A stretch of 8,297 bases of DNA, taken from Candidatus Omnitrophota bacterium (GTDB lineage: Bacteria; Omnitrophota; Gorgyraeia; Aquiviventales; Aquiviventaceae). The DNA lies in the NCBI GenBank assembly GCA_016206685.1, contig JACQRB010000059.1, positions 1 to 8,297 of the forward strand, read 5' to 3'. This document shows positions 1 through 5,095 of this stretch, one piece after another. A program made the translations under genes and the position numbers. A model generated the notes under the pieces. That model worked only from the letters and a program-made list of their open reading frames with translations, was not told the origin of the DNA and searched no databases. Position 1 is the stretch's first letter. Every line of letters starts with the position of its first letter.

Positions 1-141
1 CCCCCAACCGCCCCTTCCGCGACCCCCGCCGGGGCGGCGTTCCATCATGGGGTGAGCGGGCCCCACCGCCGACGGCGGCGACGGCGGCGTCGGGACTTGC
101 GCCTGTGGTAGCGGGTCGTGAACGGGTTTCTCGGTCGCCAT
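1..141 (-). CDS. rpsE: 30S ribosomal protein S5, N-terminal part (partial)
   Basis: An ATG at 141 overlapping the rplR stop opens a frame that runs without a stop to the left edge, giving 47 codons. The translation starts MATEKPVHDPLPQAQVPTPP, continues through SPPSAVGPAHPMMERR, and ends PGGGRGRGGWG. In the canonical spc order the gene after rplR is rpsE. Gly/Arg-rich tracts followed by the conserved S5 core are common at the S5 N-terminus, and the core itself (which normally starts with a run like ERVVxINRV) lies beyond the edge. S5 binds 16S rRNA near the mRNA entry site and affects decoding fidelity. The proline-rich first 30 or so residues are longer than usual. A later start at the MM (codons 32-33) would give a more standard S5, so the start is not certain. 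Confidence 0.8.
   Translation of the reverse strand, partial: MATEKPVHDPLPQAQVPTPPSPPSAVGPAHPMMERRPGGGRGRGGWG
71..88. repeat. 9-bp tandem repeat in rpsE 5' end
   Basis: Two perfect direct copies of GACGGCGGC (71-79 and 80-88) lie inside the S5 N-terminal extension. On the coding strand they read GCCGCCGTC twice and encode the Pro-Pro-Ser, Pro-Pro-Ser stretch. The 9-bp unit keeps the frame. Confidence 0.6.
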
Positions 142-506
142 TACAATTCCAACCCGCCCTGCCGGGCCGCTTCGGCCAACGCCTTGACCCGACCATGGTA
201 GCGATAGCCGCCGCGGTCAAACACGACGCGCTTGATGCCCCGCTTGACCGCTTCCTGCGCGATCAGCTTGCCCAGGTGCTCCGCCGCCTTGACGTCGCCG
301 CCACGCGGCAGGTCCTTGCGTAGGGCAGCCGAGGTCGTCGAGCCGCTCAGGAGCGTCGTCTGGTTGAAATCATTGATCACCTGGACGTAGAGATGCTTGT
401 GGCTGCGAAACACCGCCAGCCTGGGCCGCTGCGGCATTCCCACGACCCGCTTGCGAATCCGCCGATGGCGCTTGACCCGCCCCAGGGTTCGAGCTGTGGT
501 CGTCAT
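141..506 (-). CDS. rplR: 50S ribosomal protein L18
   Basis: The 121-residue product matches L18 (about 117-122). L18 binds 5S rRNA with L5 and helps attach it to the 50S subunit. The basic N-terminus GRVKRHRRIRKRVVG (9-23) is followed by RPRLAVFRSHKHLYVQVIND (27-46) and the C-terminal signature VVFDRGGYRYHGRVKALAEA (94-113). The ATG at 506 overlaps the rplF TGA and has AGGAG at 518-514 with 7-nt spacing. The TAA stop shares its last base with the ATG of rpsE (TAATG). Confidence 0.98.
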   Translation of the reverse strand: MTTTARTLGRVKRHRRIRKRVVGMPQRPRLAVFRSHKHLYVQVINDFNQTTLLSGSTTSAALRKDLPRGGDVKAAEHLGKLIAQEAVKRGIKRVVFDRGGYRYHGRVKALAEAARQGGLEL

Positions 507-1063
507 CCCCCGGCTCCTGCTTTCGCGCCCGTCGCGGCCTTGCCGGCTTTGCGACGGATGGCTTCCCCGACATAGCGAATGCCCTTGCCCTTGTACGGCT
601 CGGGAAGCGCGATCCGGCGGACGTTGGCCGCGACTTGTCCGACCAGTTGCCGGTCCGCGCCCTTGACGATGACGACGGTCGGCTTGGGCGTCTCCACCGT
701 AATCCCCTCCGGAATCGGAAACTGCACCGAATGGGAGAACCCGACGTAGAGCTCCAGGGTTTTTCCTTTGACCTGCGCGCGATACCCCACGCCGATGATC
801 TCAAGCTCCTTGCTGAATCCCTCGGTGATCCCCCGCACGGCGTTGGCCGCCAGCGCCCGGTACAACCCATGCAGCGCTTTGACGTTTTTGAGGTCGCTGG
901 CGCGCCGGATGAGGAGTGTGCTCTCCTGCACCGAGGCCGACAGGCTCTGCGGCAAGGCCATGGACAGCTTGCCCTTGGGCCCCTCAAACGCCAGTTGCGA
1001 GCCGTCCTGGAGGACCTTCACCGCGCTCGGAATCGGAATCGGCGCTCGACCGATGCGCGACAT
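503..1063 (-). CDS. rplF: 50S ribosomal protein L6
   Basis: The 186-residue product is near the usual 176-184. L6 has two similar RNA-binding domains and sits near the sarcin-ricin loop and factor-binding site. Motifs are MSRIGRAPIPIPSAVKV (1-17), the domain 1 run FEGPKGKLSMALP (26-38), GVGYRAQVKGKTLELYVGFS (91-110) and the signature LPEPYKGKGIRYVGEAIRRK (153-172). A short Ala/Gly/Lys tail follows. The ATG at 1063, three bases after the rpsH stop and preceded by GGTGAG, is preferred to the GTG at 1066. The stop overlaps rplR as ATGA. Confidence 0.97.
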   Translation of the reverse strand: MSRIGRAPIPIPSAVKVLQDGSQLAFEGPKGKLSMALPQSLSASVQESTLLIRRASDLKNVKALHGLYRALAANAVRGITEGFSKELEIIGVGYRAQVKGKTLELYVGFSHSVQFPIPEGITVETPKPTVVIVKGADRQLVGQVAANVRRIALPEPYKGKGIRYVGEAIRRKAGKAATGAKAGAGG

Positions 1064-1066
1064 CAC

Positions 1067-1462
1067 TCACCACACATAGCACAGGACTTCCCCGCCAATC
1101 CGCTGCCGGCGCGCGTCCTGATCCGTGATCACGCCTTTGGAGGTGGTCAGGATCGCCCGGCCCAGCCCATTGAGCACGCGCGGCAGCTCCCCCGCGCCAC
1201 AGTAGGAGCGCCGCCCGGGCCTGGAGATCCGAACGAGCTTCATGATCGCGGGCGTGCGATCCGGCGTATACTTCAGGTACACGCGCACGAAGAGCTTGGG
1301 CGCCTGGCCCACCGGCTTGTAATTGCGGATGAAGCCGTCCTGCTTCAACACCGCCAGGATCTGGCGAGTGAGATTCGAGGCCGGCACGTCCACGACGGGA
1401 TGCTTGGCCCGCGACGCATTGCGGATTTTCGTCAACAGATTCGACACCGGATCGCCATTCAT
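1067..1462 (-). CDS. rpsH: 30S ribosomal protein S8
   Basis: The 131-residue product matches S8 (about 130). S8 binds the central domain of 16S rRNA and, in E. coli, represses the spc operon by binding its mRNA near rplE. Evidence includes DPVSNLLTKIRNASRAKH (4-21), VPASNLTRQILAVLKQDGFI (26-45) and the signature SKGVITDQDARRQRIGGEVL (108-127) ending CYVW. The region RPGRRSYCGAGELPRVLNGL (81-100) is also typical. The ATG at 1462 is one base after the rpsN TAG. I saw no clear S8-type operator in the rplX-rplE region by eye. Confidence 0.97.
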   Translation of the reverse strand: MNGDPVSNLLTKIRNASRAKHPVVDVPASNLTRQILAVLKQDGFIRNYKPVGQAPKLFVRVYLKYTPDRTPAIMKLVRISRPGRRSYCGAGELPRVLNGLGRAILTTSKGVITDQDARRQRIGGEVLCYVW

Positions 1463-1463
1463 C

Positions 1464-1649
1464 CTACCAACTCGCCTTCGTCAGTCCGGGGATCTCGCCG
1501 CGCCAGGCCATCTCCCGAAAGCACATCCGGCACAACCCAAACCGGCGATAGAACCCTCGCCGACGGCCGCATCGCTCGCAGCGATTCACCGCTCGGGTGG
1601 TGAATTTCGGGGGGCGCTTGGCCCGGACAATCCACGACGTTTTGGCCAT
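1464..1649 (-). CDS. rpsN: 30S ribosomal protein S14, zinc-binding type Z
   Basis: The 61-residue product is the short, zinc-binding S14 (type Z), not the longer Cys-less form of E. coli. S14 is a late-assembly protein of the 30S head. Four cysteines at 24, 27, 40 and 43 (RCERCGRRRGFYRR, then LCRMCFREMA) form the zinc site. The C-terminus GEIPGLTKASW is a family hallmark. The ATG at 1649 overlaps the rplE TGA by one base. The stop is 1 nt before rpsH. Only one S14 gene is visible here; a second, Cys-less paralogue elsewhere cannot be excluded. Confidence 0.97.
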   Translation of the reverse strand: MAKTSWIVRAKRPPKFTTRAVNRCERCGRRRGFYRRFGLCRMCFREMAWRGEIPGLTKASW

Positions 1650-2224
1650 CAGGGTTTCTCAAACGGCATCCCAAACCCCTCCAGGAGCGCCCGCGTCTCC
1701 TGGGGAGTCTTGGCGTTCGTCACCAACACGATGTCCATCCCCAGCGCGTAGTGCACCTCGTCCAAGTGCAGCTCGGGGAAAATCGTCTGCTCCCGCACGC
1801 CGAAGCTGTAGCCGCCCCGCCCGTCGAAGGCCTTGGCGGACACCCCGCGGAAATCCCGAATCCGCGGCAGGGCGGCGCAGATGAGACGCTCCAGGAACTC
1901 GTACATGCGCTGGCGCCGCAGCGTCACTTTGCATCCCACCGCGTCGCCTTCCTGAATCTTGAATCCCGACACGGCCTTCTTGGCCCGGGTCACCACCGGC
2001 CGCTGCCCGGTGATCCTGGCCAGGTCCCGCTGCGCTTCTTCCAGGACTTTGGCATCGTGCGCGGCCTCCCCGCAGCCCATGTTGATGACGATCTTGACCA
2101 CGCGAGGCACGGCCAAGCGGTTGGTGTAGCCGAACTGCTTCATCAGCGCCGGCACGAGCTCCTTGCGATACCGCTCCGCCAGCTTTGGAACCGGAACCGG
2201 CGCCTTCGCCGTCGCGCTACCCAC
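1649..2224 (-). CDS. rplE: 50S ribosomal protein L5
   Basis: The 191-residue product (E. coli 179) starts at a GTG. L5 binds 5S rRNA in the central protuberance and contacts P-site tRNA. Motifs are LAERYRKELVPALMKQFGY (15-33), VPRVVKIVINMGCGEA (39-54), the signature ITGQRPVVTRAKKAVSGFKI (71-90), GVSAKAFDGRGGYSFGVREQ (127-146) and the C-terminal AKTPQETRALLEGFGMPF. The open frame continues upstream to 2401, but that part is out-of-frame sequence of rplX and resembles nothing. The GTG at 2224 is chosen because it has a strong Shine-Dalgarno at 5 nt and gives a family-like N-terminus (MGSATAKAPVPVPKLAERY). It overlaps rplX by 8 nt and shares one base with rpsN (TGATG). Confidence 0.96.
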   Translation of the reverse strand: MGSATAKAPVPVPKLAERYRKELVPALMKQFGYTNRLAVPRVVKIVINMGCGEAAHDAKVLEEAQRDLARITGQRPVVTRAKKAVSGFKIQEGDAVGCKVTLRRQRMYEFLERLICAALPRIRDFRGVSAKAFDGRGGYSFGVREQTIFPELHLDEVHYALGMDIVLVTNAKTPQETRALLEGFGMPFEKP

Positions 2225-2534
2225 CGAGGACCTCCCCGCAGCGCCGGCACACCCGCTGTTTGGCCTGGCCTTCGCCCAGGCGAACCCCCACACGGCTGGG
2301 CCGGTCGCAGCGCGGACACACCAGCGCCAGCTTCGCCAGGGCGATGGGCGCCTCGCGTTCGATAATCCCGCCGGGCCGATCCGCCTGCGTGCGTCGCTCA
2401 AAGTGCTTGACGAGATTCAACCGCTCCACGAGCGCCGCGCCGCGGTCCGGCATCATGCCTAACACCTTGCCGCGCTTGCCGCGGTCTTTGCCCGTCAGCA
2501 CGGCGACGGTGTCGCCTTTCCGGATCCGTGCCAT
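2217..2534 (-). CDS. rplX: 50S ribosomal protein L24
   Basis: The 105-residue product fits bacterial L24 (about 102-105). L24 is an assembly-initiator protein that binds the 5' part of 23S rRNA and sits near the tunnel exit. The N-terminal KOW motif is ARIRKGDTVAVLTGKDRGKR (2-21) continuing GKVLGM. The middle has ERLNLVKHFERRTQ (38-51) and PGGIIEREAPIALAKLALV (55-72 region). Two cysteine pairs, CPRC (73-76) and CRRC (96-99), form a likely zinc site, so this is the Cys-containing form. The ATG at 2534 is supported by a perfect GGAGGT with 9-nt spacing. A GTG at 2540 that would overlap the rplN stop is less well placed. The 3' end overlaps rplE by 8 nt. Confidence 0.96.
   Translation of the reverse strand: MARIRKGDTVAVLTGKDRGKRGKVLGMMPDRGAALVERLNLVKHFERRTQADRPGGIIEREAPIALAKLALVCPRCDRPSRVGVRLGEGQAKQRVCRRCGEVLGG
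2230..2237 (-). promoter_or_regulatory. Ribosome binding site of rplE (decides the start)
   Basis: GGGGAGGT on the coding strand (2237-2230), inside the last codons of rplX, precedes GTG at 2224 by 5 nt. No suitably placed ATG exists nearby in the rplE frame, so this site fixes the start as GTG. Confidence 0.75.
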
Positions 2535-2536
2535 CC

Positions 2537-2905
2537 TCACACCACCTCCGGGGCCAGCGAGATGATCTTGAGGAACTTCCGTTCACGCAGCTCGCGCGCC
2601 ACGGGCCCGAACACGCGCGTGCCGCGCGGGTTGCCTTGGGTATCGATCAAGACCACGGCATTGGAATCAAACCGCAACCAGGTCCCATCCGGCCGGCGGA
2701 TCGGGGCTCTCATGCGCACGACCACGCCTCTGACGACTTCACCTTTTTTGGCCAGGGCATCGGGGTCGGCCTCGCGGACGTTGCAGGTGATCACGTCCCC
2801 CAAGGCCGCCTTGCGCTTGCCGGAGCGGCCCACGACCCCGATGCAGGAGACGACTTTCGCGCCCGTGTTGTCCGCCACGGTCAGGTGGGTCCGCATCGCA
2901 ATCAT
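2537..2905 (-). CDS. rplN: 50S ribosomal protein L14
   Basis: The 122-residue product is exactly the canonical L14 length. L14 is a beta-barrel protein on the 50S interface that contacts 16S rRNA and, in other bacteria, is the target of the silencing factor RsfS. Motifs are TVADNTGAKVVSCIGV (9-24), the signature GDVITCNVREADPDALAKKG (36-55), VRGVVVRMRAPIRRPDGT (58-75) and the C-terminus RGTRVFGPVARELRERKF (94-111). The ATG at 2905 overlaps the rpsQ stop and has GAGGT at 2916-2912 with 6-nt spacing, so this start is favoured over the internal Met4. The stop is 2 nt before the preferred rplX ATG. Confidence 0.98.
   Translation of the reverse strand: MIAMRTHLTVADNTGAKVVSCIGVVGRSGKRKAALGDVITCNVREADPDALAKKGEVVRGVVVRMRAPIRRPDGTWLRFDSNAVVLIDTQGNPRGTRVFGPVARELRERKFLKIISLAPEVV
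2544..2549 (-). promoter_or_regulatory. Ribosome binding site of rplX (decides the start)
   Basis: GGAGGT on the coding strand (2549-2544), inside the last codons of rplN, lies 9 nt before the ATG at 2534 but only 3 nt before the GTG at 2540. The spacing therefore favours the ATG as the rplX start. Confidence 0.7.
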
Positions 2906-3270
2906 CCCCCCACCTCACCCTGCGTGACGGCCGCCGCGGGGGTCTTTGAGGCCGTTGGCTGCTGCATCTCTTCACTGCCAGGCACAGGCGGGGCGGTGGA
3001 GGCGTGCCGCACAATCTCCACGAGCCGCCAACGCTTGTCTTTGGAGATCGGCCGGGTCTCCATGACCTTCACCCGATCCCCGATCCCGGCGCTGTTGGTC
3101 TCATCATGGACTTTGAACGTCGTGGAGCGCTTCACCACCCGCGGAAACCTCGGATGACGCGCCAGGCGATCGACCCGCACGACGATGGTCTTGCGCATGC
3201 GGTTGCTGACGACCACCCCGACGCGAACCTTGCGATCGTTCCGTACCGTGGACGCGGAATCCTGGCTCAT
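2902..3270 (-). CDS. rpsQ: 30S ribosomal protein S17, with C-terminal extension
   Basis: The 122-residue product is longer than typical S17 (80-90). S17 is a primary 16S rRNA-binding protein with an OB fold in the 30S body. The core has KVRVGVVVSNRMRKTIVVRV (14-33), HPRFPRVVKRSTTFKVHDE (39-57) and the signature GDRVKVMETRPISKDKRW (64-81) ending WRLVEIVRHA. Residues about 91-122 form a low-complexity Ala/Pro/Thr/Gln tail with no recognisable domain. The ATG at 3270 overlaps the rpmC TGA (ATGA) and has AGGAG at 3283-3279 with 8-nt spacing. The TGA overlaps the rplN start in the same way. Confidence 0.97.
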   Translation of the reverse strand: MSQDSASTVRNDRKVRVGVVVSNRMRKTIVVRVDRLARHPRFPRVVKRSTTFKVHDETNSAGIGDRVKVMETRPISKDKRWRLVEIVRHASTAPPVPGSEEMQQPTASKTPAAAVTQGEVGG

Positions 3271-3485
3271 CCCGCGGACTCCTGTGGCGCGCCGCTGCGG
3301 CGGGGCTCGCCCAGAATCGTCAACATCCTGGCGATGTCCCGACGCATCTGACGAATGCGATGCGGCTGCTCCACGGCCCCGCGGCTGGCCTTCAGGCGAA
3401 GGCCGCGCAGGTCCTGGTGCGTCTGGTCCAACCGTTGGCGCAGTTCCGGATCTGTGAGGGCGCGCAGGTCTTTGACTCCACTCAT
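3267..3485 (-). CDS. rpmC: 50S ribosomal protein L29
   Basis: The product is 72 residues, typical for L29 (60-75). L29 is a two-helix antiparallel hairpin bound to 23S rRNA near the tunnel exit beside L23. The sequence shows KDLRALTDPELRQRLDQTHQ (5-24), a helix with DLRGLRLKASRGAVEQP (25-41), and HRIRQMRRDIARMLTIL (42-58), matching the family signature of a second helix ending in a conserved RxIARxxT-like pattern. A longer in-frame extension upstream to 3521 exists but would overlap rplP. The ATG at 3485 is preferred because it follows the rplP stop by 1 nt and gives family-typical length. A short Gly/Pro/Ser tail ends the protein. The stop overlaps rpsQ as ATGA. Confidence 0.94.
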   Translation of the reverse strand: MSGVKDLRALTDPELRQRLDQTHQDLRGLRLKASRGAVEQPHRIRQMRRDIARMLTILGEPRRSGAPQESAG

Positions 3486-3486
3486 G

Positions 3487-3915
3487 TCATCCAACCAGGG
3501 TCTCGTCCTTTCGACTGACAAATCGCGTATGGATGGGCAGCTTGTAGGCGGCCAGGCGCATCGCTTCCTTCGCCATCAGCTCCGGCACGCCATCCACCTC
3601 AAATAACACCCGCCCCCGCTTGACCACCGCCACCCAGTGGTCCACCAGGCCCTTGCCGGCCCCCATCGTTTTCTCCTGGCCGTGGCTGGTGACCGGCTTG
3701 TCCGGGAAAATGCGCAGCCACAACTTGCCGCCGCCCAACGCGCGCGTGATGGCCACACGGGCCGATTCGATTTGGGCCGCCGTGATCCAGGTGTTCTCCA
3801 GCGCCTTCAGGCCGAATTCGCCGAACGCGAGGTAGGTGCCGCCCTTGGCGACCCCCCGGCGCTTGCCGCGCTGGGCCTTGCGATATTTGACGCGCTTGGG
3901 TAAGAGCAGGGACAT
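3487..3915 (-). CDS. rplP: 50S ribosomal protein L16
   Basis: The 142-residue product is near the usual 136-145. L16 binds 23S rRNA near the A-site tRNA elbow and helps organise the peptidyl-transferase centre. Motifs are LLPKRVKYRKAQRGKRRG (4-21), FGLKALENTWITAAQIESAR (34-53), KLWLRIFPDKPVTS (64-77) and DHWVAVVKRGRVLFEVDGVP (92-111). In the segment EKTMGAGKG (81-89) a Thr (83) occupies the column that is Arg in E. coli, Bacillus and Thermus L16. That Arg is the one hydroxylated in E. coli (Arg81). The codon is ACG, one base from AGG. The ATG at 3915 follows the rpsC TAA by 14 nt; the TGA stop is 1 nt before rpmC. Confidence 0.97.
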   Translation of the reverse strand: MSLLLPKRVKYRKAQRGKRRGVAKGGTYLAFGEFGLKALENTWITAAQIESARVAITRALGGGKLWLRIFPDKPVTSHGQEKTMGAGKGLVDHWVAVVKRGRVLFEVDGVPELMAKEAMRLAAYKLPIHTRFVSRKDETLVG

Positions 3916-3929
3916 CCGAGTTTCCCGAC

Positions 3930-4658
3930 TTACGACGCTGTGGGCACGGCCGCCGACACGAAGCCCGGCTCCTGCGCGCGCAATCCGCTGCGCCCACGCG
4001 CCACCTGCTCCGCAGGCTTCAGGCGAATGACGTCGCCCTTATACACCCAGACCTTGACGCCGATGCAGCCGGTCGTCGTGTGCGCCGTCGCCTCGCCGAA
4101 GTCGATGTCTGATCTGAGGGTCCCGAGGGGCACCTTGCCGTCCCGATAGGTTTCCTGCCGCTTCATTTCCGAGCGACCCAACCGCCCCCCACAGATGATC
4201 TTGATGCCCTTGGCGCCGGCCTCCATCCCCTGCTGGATGGAGCGCTTCATGGCCCGCCGATAGGCCACCCGCTTTTCCAGTTGGAAGGCAATCGAGTCAG
4301 CGATGAGCTGAGCCTGGACATAGGGATTCGTGATCTCGATATAGTCCATCTTCAACTGTTTCTGCGAACCGAGGATCTGCTGCACGGCTTCCTGGAGTCG
4401 TTGGATGTTCTCTCCCCGCCGGCCAATCAATACCCCGGGGCGGGCGGTATGAATGCCGATGCGCACCCACTCGGGAGAGCGCTCGATGTCCACCCGCGCG
4501 ACGGCCGCGGAGGCGAGCTCGCGCTTCAGCAGCTCCCGGGTTTTGCGGTCTTCACGCAGGTACTCCCGATAGAGCGCCTTCGAGGACGCAAACCATCGAG
4601 ACGCCCAGGTCTTGTTGATCCCTAACCGCAGACAAATCGGATTGACCTTCTGCCCCAT
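3930..4658 (-). CDS. rpsC: 30S ribosomal protein S3
   Basis: The 242-residue product fits bacterial S3 (E. coli 233). S3 is in the 30S head at the mRNA entry channel, where it helps unwind mRNA. The N-terminus is MGQKVNPICLRLGI, with Cys at position 9 where Gly or a small residue is common. The type-II KH domain has HTARPGVLIGRRGENIQRLQ (70-89) with its GxxG loop as GRRG (79-82). The C-terminal domain contains IKIICGGRLGRSEMKR (152-167) and the classical region ending DIDFGEATAHTTTGCIGVKV (185-203). The ATG at 4658 has a strong Shine-Dalgarno site. This is the only gene here preceded by a sizeable gap (35 nt), which is filled by 7-bp repeats. rplP follows 14 nt downstream. Confidence 0.98.
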   Translation of the reverse strand: MGQKVNPICLRLGINKTWASRWFASSKALYREYLREDRKTRELLKRELASAAVARVDIERSPEWVRIGIHTARPGVLIGRRGENIQRLQEAVQQILGSQKQLKMDYIEITNPYVQAQLIADSIAFQLEKRVAYRRAMKRSIQQGMEAGAKGIKIICGGRLGRSEMKRQETYRDGKVPLGTLRSDIDFGEATAHTTTGCIGVKVWVYKGDVIRLKPAEQVARGRSGLRAQEPGFVSAAVPTAS

Positions 4659-4660
4659 TT

Positions 4661-4667
4661 TCTCCTC
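4661..4667 (-). promoter_or_regulatory. Ribosome binding site of rpsC
   Basis: On the coding strand GAGGAGA (4667-4661) is followed by AA and the ATG of rpsC at 4658. This is a strong Shine-Dalgarno match with spacing within the usual range. Its first two bases (GA) also complete the last UCUGA element of the 7-bp array. A hairpin formed by the two arrays would therefore end right at this site, and an effect on rpsC initiation is inferred only. Confidence 0.75.
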
Positions 4668-4701
4668 AGATGTCAGACGTCAGACATCAGATGTCAGACT
4701 T
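4667..4701. repeat. 7-bp tandem repeat array 1 (CAGAYRT units), rplV stop and rplV-rpsC gap
   Basis: Five contiguous 7-bp units are seen on the plus strand: CAGATGT, CAGACGT, CAGACAT, CAGATGT and CAGACTT. The array supplies the last rplV codons and the TGA stop (4696-4694). It fills most of the 35-nt gap before rpsC and ends at the rpsC Shine-Dalgarno sequence. Its orientation is inverted relative to the array at 4716-4757, with a 14-nt spacer. In the mRNA, GUCAGA and UCUGAY units can pair at about six of every seven positions. Confidence 0.85.
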
Positions 4702-5089
4702 TCTTCGCCACCACTTTCTGACTTCTGACTTCTGACTTCTGTTTTCTGGCTTCTACCTTTCGGTCGAGCTCCACGGTGATATGGGTGGTCGGCTTACGGA
4801 TCGCCATCGCCCGGCCGAACGCCGCCGCCCGAAAGCGTTTCCACACCGGCCCGCCATCGGCGGTCAGGCGGCTGATCACCACCTGATCCTCGCCCAACGT
4901 CGGGTCGCGTTGCTTGGCGTTGGCAAACGCCGAGGCGATCGCTTTCGTCAGTGGTTTGCCGGCGCGACGATTCGTCGCGGCCAACCAGCCCAGCACTTCG
5001 GCGACCGTGCGTCGCCGCAGCGGCGCCATCACGTAGCGCGCTTTTCTGGGCGACATTCGCACGTATTTGGCAACGGCACGCGCTAACAT
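4694..5089 (-). CDS. rplV: 50S ribosomal protein L22, with repeat-encoded C-terminal tail
   Basis: The 131-residue product has a normal L22 core of about 108 residues plus a lysine-rich tail. L22 binds several 23S rRNA domains, and its beta-hairpin forms part of the exit-tunnel constriction with L4. Core evidence includes KYVRMSPRKARYVM (8-21), the helix KAIASAFANAKQ (49-60), the hairpin around GGPVWKRFRAAAFGRAMAIR (79-98) and the terminal strand THITVEL (102-108). Residues about 111-126 (ending KSEVRSQ) are encoded by a 7-bp tandem repeat. Because 7 nt is not a multiple of 3, three repeats give a 7-residue period. The TGA stop lies within a second, inverted 7-bp array. The ATG at 5089 gives a standard start, 6 nt after rpsS. 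The tail is probably an unstructured surface extension. Confidence 0.96.
   Translation of the reverse strand: MLARAVAKYVRMSPRKARYVMAPLRRRTVAEVLGWLAATNRRAGKPLTKAIASAFANAKQRDPTLGEDQVVISRLTADGGPVWKRFRAAAFGRAMAIRKPTTHITVELDRKVEARKQKSEVRSQKVVAKKV
4716..4757. repeat. 7-bp tandem repeat array 2 (TTCTGAC units), in rplV
   Basis: Six contiguous 7-bp units are seen on the plus strand: TTCTGAC three times (4716-4736), then TTCTGTT, TTCTGGC and TTCTACC, decaying away from the centre. On the coding strand the unit is GTCAGAA. All units are inside the 3' end of rplV and encode residues about 111-126 of L22. The core CTGAC is the reverse complement of the core of the neighbouring array at 4667-4701, so the two arrays are in inverted orientation. 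Confidence 0.85.
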
Positions 5090-5095
5090 TAGAGC

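Noticed and set aside
22..40. GC-rich inverted sequence near the left edge that could look like a terminator stem
   Set aside because: It encodes the Gly/Arg-rich S5 N-terminus, lacks a following T-run and lies inside an open frame that continues.
635..1603. A 322-codon plus-strand open frame opposite rplF and rpsH, and a similar 313-codon one at 6464-7405 opposite rplD and rplC
   Set aside because: Both are shadows of conserved minus-strand ribosomal genes and show no recognisable domain or promoter context.
2225..2401. Upstream extension of the rplE frame by about 59 codons
   Set aside because: It is out-of-frame rplX sequence and does not resemble L5. A GTG at 2224 with a strong Shine-Dalgarno gives a normal-length L5.
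3486..3521. Upstream extension of the rpmC frame by 12 codons
   Set aside because: It would overlap the end of rplP by more than 30 nt, and L29 proteins are normally about 60-75 residues. The ATG at 3485 fits length and spacing.
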